From contig DAOTJE010000003.1 in assembly GCA_035448545.1 (NCBI GenBank), positions 124,001 to 188,000 on the forward strand: a stretch of 64,000 nucleotides of DNA, given 5' to 3'. Of this stretch, positions 23,314 to 32,064 are shown piece after piece. How positions within the stretch are numbered: position 1 is the stretch's first letter; each line of letters starts with the position of its first letter. The stretch comes from Anaerobaca sp035448545 (GTDB taxonomy: Bacteria; Planctomycetota; Phycisphaerae; Sedimentisphaerales; Anaerobacaceae). The notes below the pieces were generated by a model that was not told the origin of the DNA, did no database searches, and saw only the letters and a program-made list of their open reading frames with translations. Made by a program: the position numbers and the translations under genes.

Positions 23314-24354
23314 CTACTCCATGTTGCCCGGCGCGTGGCGATGCGCCAGCGCGCGGGCCATGTAGTCGTCGAGCAACTCGATCTCGAACTCTCGGACCAT
23401 CTCGGCGGCGGTGACGGTCTCATGCTCGCTGGTGATCAGGACCGAGCCGAGGAAGCCGGGGTCTTTGATCGTCACCTTCGAGCCGTACTTGGCCTTCATC
23501 GCCCGCAGACGCGACCAGTTGTAGTCCAGGTGCGCCAGGCGGCAGTCGAGGTTGACGTCGGCGACGACGAAATCGAAGTAGTTCGTGCTCGACGCGATCA
23601 CGTCGCCCTGGGGATCGCGGATCTCGCAGGGCAGGCCCGCGATGGCGCCGACGAAATGGGCCCGGCACGAGTATGCCCAGTACGCCTGCATCAGGCCGCC
23701 GTGGTACATGGAGCTGAACACGATCAGGTCGGGTTTGGCCTTGGCATATTTCAGACGCAGCTCATCGAAATTCAGGTCGAAGCAGATCGCGAAGGCCACC
23801 CGCCCGAAGTCGCAGTCGAAGACCGGCGCCTCGCGCCCGCAGAGGATGCCGCTCTCGGTGGTCTCTTCGATCACGACGTGATTCTTGTTGTAGGCGCCCA
23901 CGATCTGACCATCCCGCCCGATCAGGACGCTGGAGTTGCGCCAGGTGCCGTCGTCCATCTCTCGCACGGCCGAGTAAACGATGTAGCAGTGGTTCTCTTT
24001 GGCGACCTCGGCGAAGAAGTCACGGACCTGATTCTTGCGGACGCGGTAGTAGGCCAGACATTTCTCCCCGGACAGGCCGCCCGCGCGGTCGCACGCCTCG
24101 GGCACGACGATCAGGTCGGGCTTGTCCGGCAGCACCTGTGCGAACCGTCCCTTCCAGTGAGCGATCACCCGTTCGACGATCTTCTGCGGCTCGGCGCTCG
24201 CGTCGACCGACGGCGCCTGGGGTCCGAGCGTGGCGATCCGCACATGCCCGCGTTTCTTCTGCGGGGCCTTCTCCTCGGTGTCCTGCGATGAGGCCGTCGA
24301 CGTCAGAAGGAAGGCTATGGCTGCGACGACGAGATAGAGGCGGGACTGTCTCAT
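23314..24354 (-). CDS. Secreted nitrilase-superfamily (carbon-nitrogen) hydrolase
   Basis: A 346-residue protein with a Sec signal peptide (about 1-23) and the complete Glu-Lys-Cys triad of the nitrilase fold: Glu86 (LIVVPEACD), Lys157 (AYNKNHVV) and Cys191 (AFAICFDLNFDE). It should hydrolyse an amide or nitrile-type C-N bond outside the cytoplasm. Start ATG 24354 has GGAGTGA 5 bases upstream. It is convergent with the dikinase-like gene (5 bases apart) and lies downstream of a beta-helix protein on the same strand. The substrate cannot be inferred. Confidence 0.87.
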   Translation of the reverse strand: MRQSRLYLVVAAIAFLLTSTASSQDTEEKAPQKKRGHVRIATLGPQAPSVDASAEPQKIVERVIAHWKGRFAQVLPDKPDLIVVPEACDRAGGLSGEKCLAYYRVRKNQVRDFFAEVAKENHCYIVYSAVREMDDGTWRNSSVLIGRDGQIVGAYNKNHVVIEETTESGILCGREAPVFDCDFGRVAFAICFDLNFDELRLKYAKAKPDLIVFSSMYHGGLMQAYWAYSCRAHFVGAIAGLPCEIRDPQGDVIASSTNYFDFVVADVNLDCRLAHLDYNWSRLRAMKAKYGSKVTIKDPGFLGSVLITSEHETVTAAEMVREFEIELLDDYMARALAHRHAPGNME

Positions 24355-24378
24355 GATGTCACTCCGTATCGGTTGGTC

Positions 24379-25695
24379 CTATTTGGGGGCCCTTCGGTCG
24401 TCGATGGGTGTCTGGGTCTCGATCTTGTTGCCGTCCAGGACGATGGGGCCGACGGTCTCATCAATCTGGACTCCAACGTTGGTGTCCTGGGTGCGGCTGT
24501 CGCGGATCACGTTGTTGCGGAACACCAGGTCGTTGACCTGCCCGCGAATGCGAATCTCCGCACCGCCGTTGTTCTCGATGACGTTCTCTTCGAGCCGGTT
24601 TCGGTGCGGCGCCATGCCCAGCGACTCGTGGCGGAAGAAGACGCCGTGCTCCTTGTTGGCGCGGACGATGTTCCGTCGCAGGAGGTTGTCGGAGTCCTTG
24701 TGCCCGATGGAGATGCCGTAGCGCCCGTTGTCTTCGAGCGTGTTGTCCTCGAAGACCCCATGCCGGACCCGCCAGCACAGGAACAAGCCATCCGTCCCGT
24801 TTCGCCTGGCGGTGCAGCGTCGCACGGTGGGCCTTTGTGAGCCGCTGCCCGGATGCAGTCCCAACGCGGCGTTGTCTTCGCTGATGCAATCGGTTACCGT
24901 GACGTCGTTGGACTGCTGGAAGCTGATGCCGTCACCGTTGTATCCACGAATCGTGCACCCTTGAATGGTTGCCCCGTGCGATCCATAGAGGAAAATCCCC
25001 GCGCCCCGGCAGCCATTCAGTGTGATGTTGTCCACCTTGTTGCCGTCGATCGTCACGTCCTCGATGCGTGCGCCCAGGGCCTGATAGCCGCTGACCACGG
25101 GAAAGACCGTTGCGGCCCTGGCGTGGTTGCCCACCATGCAGTCGGCCATCAGCGGCTTGTCGATCGCGAACGTAAGACCTTTCTGTCCTGTGATGCGGGC
25201 CACCGTGGTGTGGAATCCGCCGGCGTTGTCGTCCCAGATGGCGACGCCATGGCCGACGGCAAAGCCCGCCGCGTCCTCCACAGTGATCTGCTGCTCGCCG
25301 AAGTCGCCGTCGAGGGCCAGTGCGGAAAGGGTACTCGGCGCCTTTCGCAGGATGGTCCGTCCCTTGACGCCGCGAACCGTGACGTTGGGGTGCAGGTGCA
25401 GTGAATCGTGCATGAGGTACTCGCCCGCGCCGATCTCGACGAGCCCGCCTCCGAGACCTGCGATGTAGTCAACGGCCGCCTGCAGTACGCGGTTGTCGGA
25501 GCCGATCAAGTCGGCGTTCTCGCGGCCGACCGTGATGCGGGGCAACTGGTCCATCGCCAAGTGCATGGCCGTTGGAAGCTGTTGCTCCTCGGGCCGTGGC
25601 GAGAAATCGGGCGTCGCCTCGGCGGACGTCACCGAGGTCGACCTGCTGAGAACGAATGTCAGGAACACGATAGACGAGATGAATGTACGAGCCAT
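24379..25695 (-). CDS. Secreted right-handed parallel beta-helix protein
   Basis: A 438-residue exported protein. After a signal peptide (about 1-25) it shows the pectate-lyase-like opening (NRVLQAAVDYIAGLGGGLVEIGAGEYLM) and then many NosD/PbH1-type coils, such as GCTIRGYNGDGISFQQSNDV and NTLEDNGRYGISIGHKDSD. Such folds bind or cleave polysaccharides. No lyase or hydrolase catalytic residues are certain. AAGGAG precedes the ATG at 25695. Only 24 bases separate it from the nitrilase-family gene, so the two are likely co-transcribed. Confidence 0.85.
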   Translation of the reverse strand: MARTFISSIVFLTFVLSRSTSVTSAEATPDFSPRPEEQQLPTAMHLAMDQLPRITVGRENADLIGSDNRVLQAAVDYIAGLGGGLVEIGAGEYLMHDSLHLHPNVTVRGVKGRTILRKAPSTLSALALDGDFGEQQITVEDAAGFAVGHGVAIWDDNAGGFHTTVARITGQKGLTFAIDKPLMADCMVGNHARAATVFPVVSGYQALGARIEDVTIDGNKVDNITLNGCRGAGIFLYGSHGATIQGCTIRGYNGDGISFQQSNDVTVTDCISEDNAALGLHPGSGSQRPTVRRCTARRNGTDGLFLCWRVRHGVFEDNTLEDNGRYGISIGHKDSDNLLRRNIVRANKEHGVFFRHESLGMAPHRNRLEENVIENNGGAEIRIRGQVNDLVFRNNVIRDSRTQDTNVGVQIDETVGPIVLDGNKIETQTPIDDRRAPK

Positions 25696-25871
25696 CGTCG
25701 ATCTCCTTGCCGTTGCCGGCGCCTGCGTGGAGAGGGCTCCGAAGGGTGGACCCTCTATCTGAGATTATCGAAGGCCTGACCGCAACTGTCAACGACGCCT
25801 TGACTTCGCAGGCCATCGCGGGTAAACGATGCTTATGTTGCTGTGACAAACCGCAGTTCGGGAGCCGTGCG

Positions 25872-26879
25872 ATGATTGCAGACGAGCGGGCGTTGGAGGA
25901 CATGCTCAGCAAGCCGTGCGAGAGCACGTGCCGGGTGCTTGCTGAAACGAAGGGGGATTTTCTGGTCCTCGGCGCCGGCGGCAAGATGGGCCCGACGCTG
26001 GCGATGATGCTTCGCAAGGGGGCGCCCGGCCGCAAGGTGTTCGCGGTTTCGCGCTACAGCGATCGCGACGTCAAGGCCCGCATCGAGGAGCGTGGCGTCG
26101 AGACGATCGAGGCCGACCTGCTCGACGAGTCAATCTACGCCGATCTGCCCGATGCGCCGAACGTCTTCTTCCTGGCGGGCATGAAATTCGGCGCCACCGG
26201 CAACCAGCCCCTGACGTGGGCAATGAACGTGTACGTCCCGGCGCTGGTGGCCCGGCGATATGCCCGCTCGCGGATTGTCGTGTTGTCCACCGGCAACGTC
26301 TATCGGTTCACCGATGCGAACGGTGCCGGCTCGCGCGAGGACGATGTCCCCGGCCCCGTCGGCGAATACGCCCAGTCGTGTCTCGGTCGCGAGCGGATGT
26401 TCCAGTACTTCTCGCAGGTTCACGGCACGGCCGTGACACTGATCCGGCTCAACTATGCCAACGAGCCTCGTTACGGGATCATCGTGGACCTGGCGAGCAG
26501 GATTCTTCAAGACCAGCCTATCGACGTGACGATGGGTTTCGTCAACCTGATCTGGCAGGGCGACGCCAACAACTACATCGCCCGATCGTTGAGCCTTGCG
26601 GCCCGCCCGCCGGCGATTCTCAACGTCGCAGGTCCCGAGGTAGTCCGGGTTCGCGACGTGGCCGAGCGGATCGGAAGGCGATTGGGCAGGGAGCCGCGAT
26701 TCGTGTCGCACGAGGCCGAGACGGCGCTGCTGAGCGATTCGTCCTTGTGCGTCGAGCGGTTCGGCCCGCCCGCCACATCGCTCGATGAGATGATCGAGCA
26801 CATCGTCGACTGGGTGGCCGCCGGCAAGGCGGTTCTCAACAAACCGACGAAATACGACGTTCGCGATGGGAAATTCTGA
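25872..26879 (+). CDS. NAD-dependent epimerase/dehydratase (extended SDR) with altered YxxxK
   Basis: A 335-residue cytoplasmic SDR. The NAD-binding motif is LVLGAGGKMG (31-40); NVFFLAGMKFG and VVLSTGNVYRF follow the extended-SDR pattern. The active-site segment reads EYAQSCLGRERMF, so the catalytic Tyr is present but the usual Lys of YxxxK is Cys. Either a different residue serves or the protein has lost redox activity. The start ATG 25872 follows GGGAG. It begins a three-gene operon with a DapA-like aldolase (12 bases on) and a ceramidase-like hydrolase. A TTGACT-N17-TAAACG pair at 25800-25828 may be its promoter. Confidence 0.83.
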   Translation: MIADERALEDMLSKPCESTCRVLAETKGDFLVLGAGGKMGPTLAMMLRKGAPGRKVFAVSRYSDRDVKARIEERGVETIEADLLDESIYADLPDAPNVFFLAGMKFGATGNQPLTWAMNVYVPALVARRYARSRIVVLSTGNVYRFTDANGAGSREDDVPGPVGEYAQSCLGRERMFQYFSQVHGTAVTLIRLNYANEPRYGIIVDLASRILQDQPIDVTMGFVNLIWQGDANNYIARSLSLAARPPAILNVAGPEVVRVRDVAERIGRRLGREPRFVSHEAETALLSDSSLCVERFGPPATSLDEMIEHIVDWVAAGKAVLNKPTKYDVRDGKF

Positions 26880-26891
26880 GAGTTGGCGCCC

Positions 26892-27941
26892 ATGATCGAA
26901 TCGACCATCTTGCAGAAACTCCGTTCTGGCTGCGTCATCCCGGCCCATCCGTTGGCCCTCGATGCACAAAACAGGCTGGATGTGCGCCGGCAGCGGGCCC
27001 TGACACGGTACTATCTCGCCGCCGGAGCGGGGGGCCTGGCCGTGGGCGTTCACACCACCCAGTTTGCGATCCACGATCCGAAGGTCGGCTTGTATCGTCC
27101 CGTTCTCGAACTGGCTGCGGAGACCGCCAGGCAGGCTGGTGGCGGGCCCATCCTGATTGCGGGCATCCTCGGGCCGACCGAGCAGGCGCTGCGCGAGGCG
27201 CAGATCGCGGTCGAGCTTGGCTATCACATCGGCCTGCTCTCCCTGACGGCGCTCAAGGGCAAGTCGGTCGGCGCGTTGATCGATCACGCCCGGCGTGTTT
27301 CCGAAGCGATTCCCATCATGGGGTTTTATCTCCAGTCGACGATCAGCGGCATGACACTGCCGGGCGAATTCTGGAGGGGCTTCGTGGAGCTGCCGAACGT
27401 GGTGGGCGTCAAGATCGCGCCGTTCCACCGATACCAGACGCTCGATGTCCTCGAAGCGGTCGCATTTTCGGGTCGGGCTGGTGACATTGCTCTCTATACC
27501 GGCAACGACGACAACATCCTCGTCGACCTGCTGACGCGGCACGTGTTCCGGGATGGACGGCGCGAAGTGCCGCTGCAAATCGTTGGAGGGTTGCTCGGCC
27601 AGTGGGCCTGCTGGACGCGCCGGGCGGTCGAGCATCTGGAGACGGTCCGGCGAGTCCGCGAGACGAACGCCTCGATCGATCCCGAGTTGCTCACGCTGGC
27701 GAGCCAACTGACGCTGGCCAACAAGGCGATCTTCGACGCCGACAACGGCTTCGCCGGCTGCATTCCAGGGATCTCGTACGTCCTGATGCGACAGGGACTG
27801 CTGGCCAATACCGCGTCGCTGGACACGTCCGAGAGGCTCTCGCCGGGACAGGCGGAGCGCATCGACGAGATCGTCCGCCGATACCCGCATCTGACCGATG
27901 ACGAATTCGTACGGGCCAACGCCGACAGATGGTTGGCGTGA
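26892..27941 (+). CDS. Dihydrodipicolinate synthase/N-acetylneuraminate lyase family protein
   Basis: A 349-residue class I aldolase-like TIM-barrel protein. Lys174 in NVVGVKIAPFHR is the expected Schiff-base lysine, and Tyr146 (PIMGFYLQST) matches the DapA catalytic tyrosine. It is about 50 residues longer than true DapA, lacks the GTTGE motif (GGLAVGVHTTQFAI instead) and sits with sugar-type enzymes, so a pyruvate- or keto-acid-dependent lyase is likelier than lysine synthesis. ATG 26892 is used; TTG 26883 is possible. The C-terminus overlaps only the spurious upstream extension of the next frame, whose true ATG is 17 bases after this stop. Confidence 0.84.
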   Translation: MIESTILQKLRSGCVIPAHPLALDAQNRLDVRRQRALTRYYLAAGAGGLAVGVHTTQFAIHDPKVGLYRPVLELAAETARQAGGGPILIAGILGPTEQALREAQIAVELGYHIGLLSLTALKGKSVGALIDHARRVSEAIPIMGFYLQSTISGMTLPGEFWRGFVELPNVVGVKIAPFHRYQTLDVLEAVAFSGRAGDIALYTGNDDNILVDLLTRHVFRDGRREVPLQIVGGLLGQWACWTRRAVEHLETVRRVRETNASIDPELLTLASQLTLANKAIFDADNGFAGCIPGISYVLMRQGLLANTASLDTSERLSPGQAERIDEIVRRYPHLTDDEFVRANADRWLA

Positions 27942-27958
27942 ACTTGGGAGGACACAAA

Positions 27959-29245
27959 ATGAGACGGCATCCTCGAATCACCTTCGTCCTGCTGCCTGTT
28001 CTTCTGTCGCTCGGTTCTGTGGTCTGGTGCGCCGAGGAGCCGGCTGCGCTGAAGGTCGGGGCGGCCCGCGTGGAGATCACGCCGGAAAAACCCGTGCAGA
28101 TGGCGGGGTACGCCAGTCGCAAGGACCTGTCCACGGGCGTGCATGATCCGCTGTCCGCCCGCGTCCTGGCGTTTGAGAAGGACGGCAAGCGTCTCGTGCT
28201 GGTCTCCGTGGATATCCTCGGGTTCTATGAAGGCACGGCGGACTACTTCCGTGATGCGCTGCTGGCCGAGTACGATCTGGCACCTTCCGAGTTGTTCCTC
28301 TGCGCAATTCACACCCACAGCGCGCCGAGCCCGACCCTCAACAAGGAGAAAGGCCATCCGAACAACGTCGAGTACACCGAGAAGCTGCGTGGCGATCTTG
28401 TCAAGGTTGTCGGTCAGGCGCTCGGTCGGATGCAGCCGGCCGAGATCGGTATCGGGGTCGGCTCGTGTCCGGTGGGCTCGAATCGGCGCGAGCTGCGGAT
28501 CGACAAAGCCGGCGAAAGCTCCATCGTCCTGGGCCGCAACCCCAACGGCCCGACGGACAAGGAGGTGCTCGTGATGAAGATCAGCCGGCCGGATGGCACG
28601 CCGCTGGCGGTGGCGTTCGACTACGCCACTCACGCCACCAGTCTGGGACCGGGCAACTACGTGATCAGCGGCGATGTGATCGGCCTGGCCGAGCAGTTCG
28701 TCGAAAAGATCGTCCGCGCCGACATCATCGCACCGGCCTTTGTGGGCGCGTCGGGTAATATCGATCCGTGGTTTCGCGTCCTGCCGGGATTCAACACCGA
28801 GCCCGGCTGGGTTCCCGAACCGGTGCTGCTCGGGACCTTCCTGGGCGAGGAGGTCGTTCACGTCTGCCGGGCAATCGATTCGCATGTCGCGACGTCCCGG
28901 ATTGCCGGCAATCTTGCGGTCCTCGATCTTCCCGCCAAGGCCTCGGGTGTCCTTTCCGGAGGCGGCGCATCCACAGCTCCGTTCGTTGTCACGGTCGCGC
29001 GGCTGGGGGACATTGCTTTCGTCGGCCTGGGCGGCGAGGTGCTGACCGAGATCGGCATGGCGATCAAGGCGGGCTCGCCCTGCCGGCACACGTTCGTCAT
29101 CACGCACTGCAACGGCGCCGCCGGCTATCTTGCCCCGGATGAGCTCCACGTCGAGGGCGGCTACGAAGTGCGCAGCAGCCGCTTCGCGCCGCAGGCCGCC
29201 GACGTCGTCGTCCGCGAATCCATCCGCCTGCTTCACGATCTGTGA
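27959..29245 (+). CDS. Secreted neutral/alkaline ceramidase-like hydrolase
   Basis: A 428-residue exported protein with signal peptide (about 1-24). KVGAARVEITPEKPVQMAGY and ELFLCAIHTHSAPSPT are the opening and zinc-binding histidine motifs of the neutral/alkaline nonlysosomal ceramidase family; AFDYATHATSLGPGNYVISGD is a further conserved block. Only the N-terminal catalytic domain is present, as in many planctomycete and Bacteroidota homologues whose substrates are unknown and may be N-acyl sugars instead of ceramide. GGAGG lies 8 bases before ATG 27959. Last gene of the operon starting at 25872. Confidence 0.85.
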   Translation: MRRHPRITFVLLPVLLSLGSVVWCAEEPAALKVGAARVEITPEKPVQMAGYASRKDLSTGVHDPLSARVLAFEKDGKRLVLVSVDILGFYEGTADYFRDALLAEYDLAPSELFLCAIHTHSAPSPTLNKEKGHPNNVEYTEKLRGDLVKVVGQALGRMQPAEIGIGVGSCPVGSNRRELRIDKAGESSIVLGRNPNGPTDKEVLVMKISRPDGTPLAVAFDYATHATSLGPGNYVISGDVIGLAEQFVEKIVRADIIAPAFVGASGNIDPWFRVLPGFNTEPGWVPEPVLLGTFLGEEVVHVCRAIDSHVATSRIAGNLAVLDLPAKASGVLSGGGASTAPFVVTVARLGDIAFVGLGGEVLTEIGMAIKAGSPCRHTFVITHCNGAAGYLAPDELHVEGGYEVRSSRFAPQAADVVVRESIRLLHDL

Positions 29246-29274
29246 TCGCCGCTGCACCCGGTTGGTGCGGTATG

Positions 29275-29311
29275 GGTGGCAGTCTCAAACGCGTAGCGTT
29301 TGGGTATGGTT
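29275..29311. repeat. Dispersed hairpin repeat, copy B
   Basis: GGTGGCAGTCTCAAACGCGT onward, with the hairpin CAAACGC-GTA-GCGTTTG, matches the left part of the repeat at 9417-9530. The stem bases differ in a paired way between copies. It lies between convergent genes and could double as a terminator. Confidence 0.6.
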
Positions 29312-29328
29312 CGGCGCCGGCAATCGGA

Positions 29329-31065
29329 TTATGCCTGAGGTGTGCCGCTTGACGAGATGCGCTCGATGGCCAGGGCCACGGGGGAGGGGGCCTCTTCGCC
29401 TCGCTGGGCGGTGGAGGCGACGTCTTCGATGGTCTGGTGCAGGATTTCGCACGCGTGTTCGTAGCTGCACCCGGTCACCTGTGAGATCAGGCGCGTGCCG
29501 CGATCGATCAGCTTCTTGTTGCTGGGCGACAGCCAGACCATGGCGTTGCCGATGACGCGGCCCATCCGCACCATCGTGGCGGTCGAGACCGTGTTGAGCA
29601 CCAGCTTGATTGCCAGATGCTCCCACAGCCGCAGGGGCGACGCCGGCAGCTCGCAAGCGAAGTGGAAGTGCTCGTCCACGTCAAGGGGGCCGTGGTTCGG
29701 ACCGATCGTGACGGCCGCCGTCTTCCCGAACCGCATGGAAGCAGGATAGGCCCATTTTGCTTCGTCGCAAAGGCCGACGGCCACCAGCGCCGAGTCCGCT
29801 GTCTCCGTGCGCGAGGCGTCGGGCTCATTGCCGATGCGGAAGCGGTGAATCTCCGCGTTGTCGAGCTTGGGTGGATTGGCCTGAATCTGTGGCGGGGCGT
29901 TCAACTGCCGGTAGGTCTCCGGTCCCCATCGCAGGCCGCGTGGCGGGCGCTGGAGCATCTGCTCCCACGCCTGCTCGGTGGGGCGATGCGGGTCCTTCAC
30001 GAACGCCCACGACACGGGCAGATGCGTGTCACCGTCTTTGCGGAAGGGCGGCACCATGAACGTCGGCGACCGCTCCGTCGTGTCGGTCAGGACATCCAGC
30101 AGGAGGCTGTCGGCGACGTAGGTCACCAGGCCGTGCTTTCGATAGATCGCCTCCTCGAATTGCGTCACGCGACCGAGGGTGTCCACCGCCGCCGGAGTTG
30201 ACAGGTCACCCAGGAGCTTTCGAAAGAGCCGCGCGTATTCTTCCGGCGACCGCAGATCGGGCGCGAGCTCGGGCCGGCGGCTCTGAAGCCATCGGACGAT
30301 GGCGGTCTCCAGCGCGGCGCCGACCACCAGCAATTCGGCGGTCGTCGCCTGCATGCGGGTCGAGCCCATGATGGCCATCGGTCCGGTGGCCAGGTCGAGC
30401 TTGGTGATGCGAGGTTCCTCGATCACCTGTCGGGATCGCTCCACGTGCTCGTGCAGCAGGGCGGTCGGGTTGTTGTAGACGAAGAAGACCGCGGCCCCCC
30501 GGTCGAGGCCCTCCCAGGTGGTGCCGATGACGAAGGGGGTCTCGCCGCCCTCGGTGATCGCCACGACGATGTCGCCCTGCTGCACGCCCGCCTCGCGGAG
30601 TTGTTGCCGGCCGAAGTCGGGAAAGTCCTCGAAGCCCTCCACCGCCTTGATCAGGGCGAAGTCGCCGCCGGCCATGATGCTGATGCACAGCGGCCACAGG
30701 CTCGCCGCCTCGGGCCACTGCGGCTCTATCCGGCGCCAGAATCTTCGCCAGGCGGACTCCAGCAGGATGCCCAGCCGGCCGGTCGCGCCGCAGCCGGTGA
30801 AGAAGATCCGCCGGCCTGCGTTCATGGCGGCGAAGAACGCGTCGATCAGTCGGGTGTAGCCGTCTTGAGCGAAGAGCCGGTCGGCCGCAATCGCGATGTC
30901 CTCGTCTACCGAGAGCAACTGACGGATCCCTGCGGCGACGTCCGCCTGGATCGTCTGCGAGAGGTTGCGCGTCTTGGGATGCGACGATTCGGTCAGCAGT
31001 GTACCGAGGCGAAACGCCCTCTCCTCTCGCAAAAACGCTCTGGCTTTCTCCACGGCATCCGACAT
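29329..31065 (-). CDS. Tandem-SIS protein of the glucokinase-regulator/MurQ-like superfamily
   Basis: A 578-residue cytoplasmic protein with two sugar isomerase (SIS) domains. SIS 1 (about 75-260) has FFTGCGATGRLGILLESAW, close to the MurNAc-6-P etherase phosphosugar loop, and ITEGGETPFVIGTTWEG with GSTRMQATTAE. SIS 2 (about 400-560) has VLNTVSTATMVRMGRVIGNAMVWL, again MurQ-like, and ends SYEHACEILHQTIEDV. This double layout is like the glucokinase regulatory protein. It may bind or cleave a phosphosugar. AAGGA precedes ATG 31065. It is close to anmK-murQ but on the opposite strand. Confidence 0.75.
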   Translation of the reverse strand: MSDAVEKARAFLREERAFRLGTLLTESSHPKTRNLSQTIQADVAAGIRQLLSVDEDIAIAADRLFAQDGYTRLIDAFFAAMNAGRRIFFTGCGATGRLGILLESAWRRFWRRIEPQWPEAASLWPLCISIMAGGDFALIKAVEGFEDFPDFGRQQLREAGVQQGDIVVAITEGGETPFVIGTTWEGLDRGAAVFFVYNNPTALLHEHVERSRQVIEEPRITKLDLATGPMAIMGSTRMQATTAELLVVGAALETAIVRWLQSRRPELAPDLRSPEEYARLFRKLLGDLSTPAAVDTLGRVTQFEEAIYRKHGLVTYVADSLLLDVLTDTTERSPTFMVPPFRKDGDTHLPVSWAFVKDPHRPTEQAWEQMLQRPPRGLRWGPETYRQLNAPPQIQANPPKLDNAEIHRFRIGNEPDASRTETADSALVAVGLCDEAKWAYPASMRFGKTAAVTIGPNHGPLDVDEHFHFACELPASPLRLWEHLAIKLVLNTVSTATMVRMGRVIGNAMVWLSPSNKKLIDRGTRLISQVTGCSYEHACEILHQTIEDVASTAQRGEEAPSPVALAIERISSSGTPQA

Positions 31066-31307
31066 CTGTCATTCCTTGTATCACCGGGTGACCTGCATGT
31101 GTCTACGAACCTCGGCGTATTCATAGCACCTCGCCCGTGCCATGTAAATCCGAGATCTGGCGCACCGGTACGGCGCCGGAGTCTTCCTGTGTCGGCCGGT
31201 GGCGTGTCGGCGTTTTTCCCGTGCGAGGCCCATGTAGCTGTGGACGCAGGCTCCCTCATCCGTTAGAGTGGAGGCGGAACGGTTCGTGGCCGTGCAAGGA
31301 GATGAAT

Positions 31308-31643
31308 GTGGTCAGCCTGTCGGAGCAACTGATTCGGGGGATGGTTCGAGCCATCGTGGATGAGGTTCAGCCTCGGCGCATCTACCTCTTCGGGTCCTGC
31401 GCCCGAGGCAGCCACAGGTTCGATTCCGATGTCGATCTGCTCGTTGTGGAGGATGGACCGTTTGGCCCCCAGCGCAATCGCTGGTCGGAACTGAAGCGGA
31501 TCCGCAAGGCCTTGAAGTCGTTCCGCGTGTCCAAGGACATCCTCGTCTATAGCAGGGACGAATTCGAGCAGTGGGAAGACTCCACGAACCATGTTATCGC
31601 CCACGCCGTCAGGGAAGGAAGGCTGCTCTATGAAAGGTCTTGA
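31308..31643 (+). CDS. MNT-type nucleotidyltransferase (partner of HEPN protein)
   Basis: A 111-residue minimal nucleotidyltransferase with the defining pattern GSCARGSHRFDSDVDLLVV (GSxxRG and two metal-binding Asp). GTG 31308 is chosen because AGGAG ends 6 bases before it; ATG 31302 directly abuts the site. Its end overlaps the next gene by 14 bases. MNT proteins of this kind act as antitoxins, in characterised cases by AMPylating the HEPN toxin. Confidence 0.85.
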   Translation: MVSLSEQLIRGMVRAIVDEVQPRRIYLFGSCARGSHRFDSDVDLLVVEDGPFGPQRNRWSELKRIRKALKSFRVSKDILVYSRDEFEQWEDSTNHVIAHAVREGRLLYERS

Positions 31644-32028
31644 GCAAGCGAGACATTTCCTGATGATGGCAGAGAAGGATGGTCGCGCGCTGCGGGGCAT
31701 GGAGGATGGAGAGGTCTTCTCGGCGGAGATCTTCGGATTCCACGTCCAACAGGCGGTCGAGAAGGTCTTGAAAGCTTGGCTATGCGCGCTGGACGTGAGT
31801 TTCCCCCGTACGCATGACCTGGAGGAGTTGGGTGCATTGCTCGAAGAGGCCGGTCGTGAGGTCCCCGAGTTCGTCGCAGAACTACTGGAGTTTACCGACT
31901 TCGCTGTGGCCTTTCGTTACGAAGCGTTTTCCGATCTGGATGCTGACATTGACAGGCGGGACTGTATCGAGCGGGTGGACCGTCTGCTGCAACACGTCCG
32001 CGCAATCGTTGCCGGAGGTGACCCCTGA
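31630..32028 (+). CDS. HEPN-domain protein (probable toxin of MNT-HEPN pair)
   Basis: A 132-residue all-helical HEPN protein: LEQARHFLMMAEKDGRAL, HVQQAVEKVLKAWLCALD, then FPRTHDLEELGALLEEAG and AFRYEAFSD. In active HEPN RNases an Arg and a His a few residues apart form the catalytic pair; here RTHDL is close to that pattern but the exact R-x4-6-H spacing is not met, so RNase activity is unproved. Starts within the MNT gene (14-base overlap), indicating coupled translation. Confidence 0.83.
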   Translation: MKGLEQARHFLMMAEKDGRALRGMEDGEVFSAEIFGFHVQQAVEKVLKAWLCALDVSFPRTHDLEELGALLEEAGREVPEFVAELLEFTDFAVAFRYEAFSDLDADIDRRDCIERVDRLLQHVRAIVAGGDP

Positions 32029-32064
32029 GGGGATGCCTTGACATGGTTCTGTTGGGCTGCGGGC

